A stretch of 18,905 nt of DNA from Candidatus Altarchaeota archaeon (GTDB lineage: Archaea > Altiarchaeota > Altiarchaeia > IMC4 > QMZM01): assembly GCA_018897475.1 (NCBI GenBank), contig JAHIKS010000035.1:1-18905 (forward strand), written 5' to 3'. Under the pieces are notes generated by a model that searched no databases, was not told where the DNA came from, and saw only the letters and a list, made by a program, of their open reading frames with translations. Shown here piece by piece: positions 14,944-18,905 of the stretch (position 1 is the first letter of the stretch; each line of letters begins with the position of its first letter). The translations under genes and the position numbers were made by a program.

Positions 14944-15706
14944 ACTGATTGAATCCAAGGGAAGCGCTCTGGTCGCATTCTCGGGCGGCATTGACAGCAC
15001 CCTGCTGGCAAAGGCCGCCAGCGACGCCCTTGGGGATAAGGCAGCAGCAGTCACAATAGACTCATCAACCCTCCCGCGAAGAGAGCTCAAGGACGCAAAG
15101 AGAACTGCAAGGGAGATTGGAATCAAGCACATCATCGTAAAGCATGATGAATTGAACAACAAGGATTTCAGAAAGAATTCTCAAGATAGATGTTATTACT
15201 GCAAGTATGAATCAATTTTAGTACTTAAAAAAATCTCAAAGGAACTTGGCTTCAATTCCATTCTCTTCGGCGTTAATCGTGATGATTTGCAGGACTATAG
15301 GCCCGGACACAGGGCACTGAGTGAGGGGGGTACATGCACCCCACTTCTCGATCTTGCCATTACAAAGGACGAGGTCAGGGAGCTTGCCAGGGAATTGAGG
15401 CTGCCGAACTGCGATAAACCCCAGATGGCGTGCCTCTCATCGAGAATTCCCTACGGCGAGGAAATAACCCAGGAAAAACTTAGGATGGTTGAAGAAGCGG
15501 AGGAATTTGTAATGGATTCCGGCATTGAGCAGGCCAGAGTTAGGCACTACAACGAACTGGCAAGAATTGAAGTCCTCCCCGACGAATTTCCCACCATCCT
15601 GAAAAATAAAGACCACATCGTAAATAGCTTAAAAAGACTCGGATTCAAATATATTACGCTCGATTTACAGGGCTATAGAACTGGGAGCATGAATCCTTTA
15701 GAATGA
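14915..15706 (+). CDS. larE: LarE-family PP-loop sulfurtransferase, three-cysteine type
   Basis: A 263-residue ATP-using sulfur-transfer enzyme of the LarE family. The PP-loop is SGGIDST at 23-29. The family end region AR(I)EV...LDLQGYRTGSMN and the CLSSRIPYGEEIT motif are intact. LarE proteins either give up sulfur from one cysteine (lactobacillus type) or carry a [4Fe-4S] cluster on three cysteines. Here C93 and C96 (DRCYYCK) plus C173 (MACLSSR) could form the latter, which would use external sulfide. No larB or larC is nearby, so nickel-pincer cofactor synthesis is not supported by context. Coupling to thi4 and to a tRNA thiolase suggests a wider sulfur-donor role, which is inference. The ATG at 14915 lies in the end of thi4. 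Confidence 0.88.
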   Translation: MHPKYQRLCKLIESKGSALVAFSGGIDSTLLAKAASDALGDKAAAVTIDSSTLPRRELKDAKRTAREIGIKHIIVKHDELNNKDFRKNSQDRCYYCKYESILVLKKISKELGFNSILFGVNRDDLQDYRPGHRALSEGGTCTPLLDLAITKDEVRELARELRLPNCDKPQMACLSSRIPYGEEITQEKLRMVEEAEEFVMDSGIEQARVRHYNELARIEVLPDEFPTILKNKDHIVNSLKRLGFKYITLDLQGYRTGSMNPLE

Positions 15707-16176
15707 AACTTCTCTTCATCCACGTGGACAGGATTTGGTACAGGGCAAAGAGAGGGACCAAATTCGCCGAGGAAACAACGGAGAAGGAAGGCAGCATGAA
15801 CGACTGCATCGTGGCGTTTTCATGCGTCGAGAAATACGATGAAATCAAGCCCGACGAAACCATAAACTCCATTCGGGAGGAGATTGTCAAGGTCGCAGAT
15901 AAGATGAAACTGAAGAATATCGTTGTATTCCCCTTCGCCCATTTATCGCAGAGCCTTTCCCACCCCGAGATTGCATTGAAGATTCTGAAAGGGGTCGAAT
16001 CCTCCCTGAAAGAATCGGGCTTTGAGGTAAAAAGAGTACCCTTCGGCTGGAGCAACGAATTCGAACTAAAGAGCAAGGGACATCCGATGGCGGTTCTCTC
16101 AAGGACCATATGTCCTATAGCAGAGGAATGCGACAAGAGATGCCCTTATTGTAGTGGACCTTTAATGGCTGAATAA
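15703..16176 (+). CDS. Free-standing archaeal ThrRS editing domain with cysteine-rich tail
   Basis: A 157-residue protein matching the N-terminal editing domain (D-aminoacyl-tRNA deacylase fold, tRNA-Thr_ED) of archaeal threonyl-tRNA synthetase. Seen are MKLLFIHVDRIWYRAK at the start, VVFPFAHLS (H80) and FGWSNEFELKSKGHPMAVLSR (K125, H127), which correspond to the editing pocket. This domain removes serine mischarged on tRNA(Thr). No aminoacylation domain follows. Instead the chain ends with four cysteines, C137, C143, C147 and C150 (CPIAEECDKRCPYC), a possible zinc or Fe-S site I do not know from ThrRS. It overlaps larE by four bases (ATGA) and lies one base before the tRNA thiolase gene. A role as trans-editing factor is likely; a link to tRNA thiolation is inference from position. 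Confidence 0.82.
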   Translation: MKLLFIHVDRIWYRAKRGTKFAEETTEKEGSMNDCIVAFSCVEKYDEIKPDETINSIREEIVKVADKMKLKNIVVFPFAHLSQSLSHPEIALKILKGVESSLKESGFEVKRVPFGWSNEFELKSKGHPMAVLSRTICPIAEECDKRCPYCSGPLMAE

Positions 16177-16177
16177 A

Positions 16178-17038
16178 ATGCCGAAGGGAAAAGAGCAGTT
16201 CATTAAAAACTTTGAAGATAGGGTAAAGGAAACTATCAAAAAATATAATCTAATAGACAAAGAAGACAGAGTGATGGTGGCATGTTCCGGAGGCAAGGAT
16301 TCAACCACCACGCTCTATCTGCTAAATAAATTCGGCTACTCGGTAGAAGCGATAATAATAGACCTTCTAATAGGAAACTATTCCAAGGAAAATCTAGAGA
16401 ATACCAAACTTTTTTGCAAGGAGAATGGCATAAAGCTCCATGTTGTATCATTCAAAGAGGAATTTGGATATTCCGTCTGTTACATGAGGTCGGTACTTAA
16501 ATCAAGGCATAAGCTCAAGTCATGCACGGTTTGCGGGGTTTTAAGAAGAGTCCTGCTGAATAAAAAAGTTAGAGAACTGAATGCCACAAAATTAGCAACA
16601 GGCCATAACCTGGACGATGAGGCACAGACAGTCTTAATGAACTTTATTCAGGGAAACATGGGGCTATCTGCAAAACTGGGTCCAAGAACCGGCCGGATTA
16701 GCGACAGGAAATTTGTCCCAAGAATAAAGCCCCTATACTTTTGTTCAGAAGGCGAAACAAGAAAATACTCAGAAATGATGGAATTCCCCGTAGTCTATGA
16801 CAGATGTCCCTGCTCTACCGATACCTATAGATCATCCATAAGAGATATACTCGATGACCTCGAGATAGAATCTCCGGGAATAAAGCAGAACCTGGTCAAT
16901 AACCTTCTGGATATCCTCCCAGCCTTGAAAGAACACTACAAAACAACAGAAAAGCTGATGCATTGCGAGCTTTGCGGAGAGCCCTCCAGGAATGCTGTCT
17001 GCAGTGCCTGTGGTTTAATTCAAAAACTAAGGGCTTAG
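16178..17038 (+). CDS. NcsA/TtuA-family tRNA 2-thiolation enzyme, N-terminal zinc finger absent
   Basis: A 286-residue PP-loop tRNA thiolase related to archaeal NcsA/Ncs6 (2-thiouridine-34) and TtuA (2-thiouridine-54). The PP-loop is CSGGKDST at 36-43, with LATGHNLDDEAQT at 139-151. The catalytic Fe-S ligands are C116 and C119 (SCTVCGV) and C210 (DRCPC). The C-terminal zinc ribbon is complete: C263, C266, C275, C278. Most relatives begin with another zinc finger of about 25 residues; this one begins directly at FIKNFEDRVKETIKKYNLI. No upstream in-frame start would restore it, because the previous gene stops one base earlier in another frame. Which uridine it thiolates cannot be decided from sequence alone. 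Confidence 0.88.
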   Translation: MPKGKEQFIKNFEDRVKETIKKYNLIDKEDRVMVACSGGKDSTTTLYLLNKFGYSVEAIIIDLLIGNYSKENLENTKLFCKENGIKLHVVSFKEEFGYSVCYMRSVLKSRHKLKSCTVCGVLRRVLLNKKVRELNATKLATGHNLDDEAQTVLMNFIQGNMGLSAKLGPRTGRISDRKFVPRIKPLYFCSEGETRKYSEMMEFPVVYDRCPCSTDTYRSSIRDILDDLEIESPGIKQNLVNNLLDILPALKEHYKTTEKLMHCELCGEPSRNAVCSACGLIQKLRA

Positions 17039-17052
17039 ATAACAATCGTTAT
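17039..17052. promoter_or_regulatory. Near-palindrome resembling the thi4 operator
   Basis: ATAACAATCGTTAT has five-base arms ATAAC/GTTAT round AATC. Its 12-base core TAACAATCGTTA differs from the thi4-side core by one base. It starts just after the stop of the thiolase gene and lies 40 bases before the regulator ATG, upstream of the likely TATA element. Confidence 0.4.
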
Positions 17053-17059
17053 TATTAAG

Positions 17060-17066
17060 CATATAG
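17060..17066 (+). promoter_or_regulatory. Weak candidate TATA box of the membrane regulator gene
   Basis: CATATAG centred about 29 bases before the ATG at 17092 would give a leaderless transcript. Another AT-rich stretch at 17071-17078 is too close to the start to serve this ATG, so the assignment is tentative. Confidence 0.3.
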
Positions 17067-17091
17067 TCGGTATATTTTGTATAGTAGCAAG

Positions 17092-17568
17092 ATGAGAACG
17101 AAAAGCATCGGAGTAATCCTCATAGGAATCTGCGTGGTCTTCCTGTTCGTGATGACCTCGTTCGTGGATGACATAAACCAGGGGAACGAGTCATCATGCG
17201 GATGCCCCACGGGAGAGTGTCCCATGAGCAATGACCTGCCACTCTATGCATATCTCGGATTCTTCATAGCCCTGCTCCTGGGCATCCTTGGCGTCTATGT
17301 CATTCTAACTGCCCGAGGCATGGAAAGAGAATACGCGGAAAAGGAAAAGAAACTTGCGGAGCAGGTAAAGAGCCTGGACGAGGACGAGAAGAAAATCTAT
17401 GAGGAAATCTATAGGGCGGACGGCGTCGTATTCCAGGCCGACTTGGTCAAGGAGACGGAACTCCCAAAGGCAAAGGTGAGCAGAGTTCTCGACCGGCTGG
17501 AGAACAAGGGCCTGCTCGAGCGCAGGAGGAAGGGCCTGAACAACCTTGTCCTGCTGAGGAAGCAATAA
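17092..17568 (+). CDS. Membrane-bound winged helix-turn-helix regulator with cysteine-rich outer loop
   Basis: A 158-residue protein with one hydrophobic segment at about 6-22, an intervening loop containing C36, C38 and C42 (CGCPTGEC), a second segment at about 50-73, a charged helical linker (AREMEREYAEKEKK-like, 74-95), and a C-terminal winged HTH at about 95-158 (KAKVSRVLDRLENKGLLERR). The HTH resembles MarR/COG2512-type domains of archaeal membrane-associated regulators. Topology would put the cysteine loop outside and the DNA-binding domain in the cytoplasm. The loop could sense metal or thiol redox state, in keeping with the DsbA-HMA gene that follows. I use the ATG at 17092; the in-frame TTG at 17077 is less likely. 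The ligand and targets are unknown. Confidence 0.78.
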   Translation: MRTKSIGVILIGICVVFLFVMTSFVDDINQGNESSCGCPTGECPMSNDLPLYAYLGFFIALLLGILGVYVILTARGMEREYAEKEKKLAEQVKSLDEDEKKIYEEIYRADGVVFQADLVKETELPKAKVSRVLDRLENKGLLERRRKGLNNLVLLRKQ

Positions 17569-17603
17569 TTATAACTGCATTGAAACTAGTCCGTACAGTC
17601 GAA

Positions 17604-17611
17604 CTTATATC
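17604..17611 (+). promoter_or_regulatory. Candidate TATA box of the DsbA-HMA gene
   Basis: CTTATATC lies about 21-28 bases before the ATG at 17632, in a 63-base gap after the regulator gene. The spacing predicts a leaderless transcript separate from the regulator. No palindrome of the TAACAAT type is seen here. Confidence 0.45.
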
Positions 17612-17631
17612 GTTTCATCCTGGTTCTATAT

Positions 17632-18690
17632 ATGGAAAAAATAAATTTAGTATTTGGATTGGTTATCGCCGTGCTCGTGGTCTTCTTTGGCGTGGCCATT
17701 TTATACGACTATGCAAATTCAGGGGATTCTGGACCCGATGCCCTGAAATCCGGTACCCTGGTGGGTAAGGCAGTTTCGGCATATGCTTCGGAATCCAACA
17801 CCGGCAAGGTAAAGATAGTGGAGTTCTCGGAGTTCCAGTGCCCCTACTGTGCAAAAGCTGCACCGACAGTAAAGAGAATCAAAGAAGAGTATGGCGATGA
17901 TGTTGAAATAGTCTTCAAGCATTTCCCGTTGAATTTCCACCGGTATGCACAAAAGGCAGCAGAGGCCTCAGAGTGTGCCAGAGACCAGGGAGAATTCAGT
18001 GAGTACCATGACGTACTATTCGAAAACCAGCGAGCATTGGATACCGCAAGCCTGAAAAATTACGCAAAAGACCTTGGCTTGGATTCAGAGAGGTTTAACA
18101 GCTGTCTTGACAGCGGAGAGAAAACATCCCTGGTTCAGAACGACCTCAAGGAAGGGCAGAGCAGGGGCGTTAGTGAAACGCCGACATTCTTCATCAATGA
18201 CCAGATGGTCGTTGGGGCACAGCCCTATGAGAAGTTTGAGGAAATCATCGACCTCATGATTGAGGTCTCTGATGGAAATTCTGGAGGTGGAGAACTTGAA
18301 GACGCGGAACCGTTATCTGATCCAAATCAACCGCTTCTAAGAGAGGTAAACCCAGACTCGCCTGATGAAGGGACAAAGATAGGCACCTTCAGAATCGATG
18401 GCATGAGCTGTGGCGGCTGTCTTTCTACAATACGTCAGGCTCTCTCAAAAGTAAATGGGGTTGAGAAGTATGATGTCTATCTTGGATATCCTGGAAAGGC
18501 CGTTGTCGAATATGATTCCGGGATAGTGAGTTCCCAGGGGATAGCGGATGCTATAACAAACTCAGGTTATCCAGCTACGATAATAAGCAAAGAAGATGCT
18601 GAAAAGATAAGCGGCACGACTTCCGCAGCTTCCTGCGGAAGTCCAACCTGCGGTGGAAGTAGTGGCGGAGGATGTGGTTGTGGAGGATAA
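17632..18690 (+). CDS. Membrane-anchored DsbA-like thiol oxidoreductase fused to an HMA metal-binding domain
   Basis: This 352-residue protein has four parts. An N-terminal transmembrane anchor spans about residues 5-25. A DsbA/DsbG-like thioredoxin-fold domain spans about 45-215, with active site CPYC at 70-73, a second cysteine pair C115 and C148, and cis-proline loop TPTFF. An acidic Gly/Pro linker runs to about 250. A heavy-metal-associated domain spans about 252-320, with GMSCGGC (C260, C263). The tail is Cys/Gly-rich with C335, C340, C348 and C350. The catalytic part should face the outside. DsbA-like domains make or shuffle disulfides, and HMA domains bind Cu(I) or similar soft metals. 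A combined metal-delivery or metal-redox role is inference. The hydrophobic N-terminus could instead be an uncleaved signal sequence. Confidence 0.85.
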   Translation: MEKINLVFGLVIAVLVVFFGVAILYDYANSGDSGPDALKSGTLVGKAVSAYASESNTGKVKIVEFSEFQCPYCAKAAPTVKRIKEEYGDDVEIVFKHFPLNFHRYAQKAAEASECARDQGEFSEYHDVLFENQRALDTASLKNYAKDLGLDSERFNSCLDSGEKTSLVQNDLKEGQSRGVSETPTFFINDQMVVGAQPYEKFEEIIDLMIEVSDGNSGGGELEDAEPLSDPNQPLLREVNPDSPDEGTKIGTFRIDGMSCGGCLSTIRQALSKVNGVEKYDVYLGYPGKAVVEYDSGIVSSQGIADAITNSGYPATIISKEDAEKISGTTSAASCGSPTCGGSSGGGCGCGG

Positions 18691-18693
18691 AAA

Positions 18694-18905
18694 ATGGCTA
18701 AAAGAGATAAATTTGTTGAAAAGGAAGGAAAAGAAAAGTCTGGCTTTAAGCCGGTCTACATAATCCCTGCATTGCTGGTTATTGCTGTCGTCGCCTTTTT
18801 TGTATTGAGCAGCGGCGGCCCGGAAGCGGCGGAGGATATTGGCGGTGCTGATGACGGCAATGGTGTTGGGAATTCAGGCAACACAAACACTGACTCAGAC
18901 AGCGT
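18694..18905 (+). CDS. Membrane-anchored protein, N-terminal part only
   Basis: Seventy codons are in the window from the ATG three bases after the previous stop; the gene runs off the right edge. A lysine-rich start (MAKRDKFVEKEGKEK) is followed by one hydrophobic segment at about residues 20-40, then a Gly/Asp/Asn/Ser-rich spacer. This suggests a cytoplasmic N-terminus, a single anchor and an external domain not seen here. Similar starts occur in anchored proteins that sit beside DsbA-like genes, including some DUF2318 metalloproteins, but nothing visible proves such a domain. Confidence 0.7.
   Translation, partial: MAKRDKFVEKEGKEKSGFKPVYIIPALLVIAVVAFFVLSSGGPEAAEDIGGADDGNGVGNSGNTNTDSDS

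Noticed and set aside
15654..16136. 160-residue open frame on the - strand
   Set aside because: It is antisense to the ThrRS editing-domain gene, whose conserved motifs prove the + strand frame.
16150..16180. Frameshift fusing the editing protein to the tRNA thiolase
   Set aside because: The joined sequence would hold only one CxxC before FIKNFED and not the usual second pair of the zinc finger, and stop and start follow the one-base pattern; kept only as a test in the findings.

Overview
The window is archaeal DNA, probably from an uncultivated, anaerobic, euryarchaeote-like organism. I cannot name a species. Archaeal markers include Sep-tRNA:Cys-tRNA synthase, a free-standing archaeal-type threonyl-tRNA synthetase editing domain, a Thi4-type thiazole synthase, a DUF169 protein, a small ferredoxin-bearing siroheme sulfite reductase, and TATA-like promoters sitting so close to start codons that transcripts would be leaderless or nearly so. 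Genes are packed tightly. Many overlap, and six junctions have exactly one base between stop and start.

Region A (1-12698, + strand) looks like one very long operon whose promoter lies to the left of the window. It begins with the end of an E1-like (MoeB/ThiF) protein. Next come a stand-alone ThiI-type PP-loop sulfurtransferase, a TusA-like carrier, a thioredoxin, a DUF169 protein and SepCysS. A TauE/SafE membrane protein follows, then APS reductase (cysH), ATP sulfurylase (sat), a second TusA-like carrier and a siroheme sulfite reductase. The rest makes the siroheme precursor: precorrin-2 dehydrogenase (sirC), hemB, hemC, a cobA-hemD fusion, a short hemA and hemL. Read as a pathway, sulfate goes to APS, sulfite and sulfide, while glutamyl-tRNA goes to sirohydrochlorin for the sulfite reductase. 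The sulfur can then be placed on tRNA-bound phosphoserine to give Cys-tRNA. No cysteine synthase, APS kinase, ferrochelatase or SepRS is visible in the window.

Region B (12781-13998, - strand) is a short-form malic enzyme convergent with hemL. A 111-bp divergent promoter region (13999-14109) separates it from region C.

Region C (14110-17038, + strand) is a second sulfur-transfer operon: thi4 with a cysteine at the sulfur-donor position, larE with three candidate cluster cysteines, a free-standing ThrRS editing domain with a cysteine-rich tail, and an NcsA/TtuA-type tRNA thiolase lacking the usual N-terminal zinc finger.

Region D (17039-18905, + strand) concerns the membrane and cell exterior: a two-helix membrane protein with a cysteine-rich outer loop and a cytoplasmic winged helix-turn-helix, a membrane-anchored DsbA-like/HMA fusion with a Cys/Gly tail, and the start of another anchored protein. 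A palindrome, TAACAAT(T/C)GTTA, occurs upstream of both thi4 and the membrane regulator gene and may be a shared operator.
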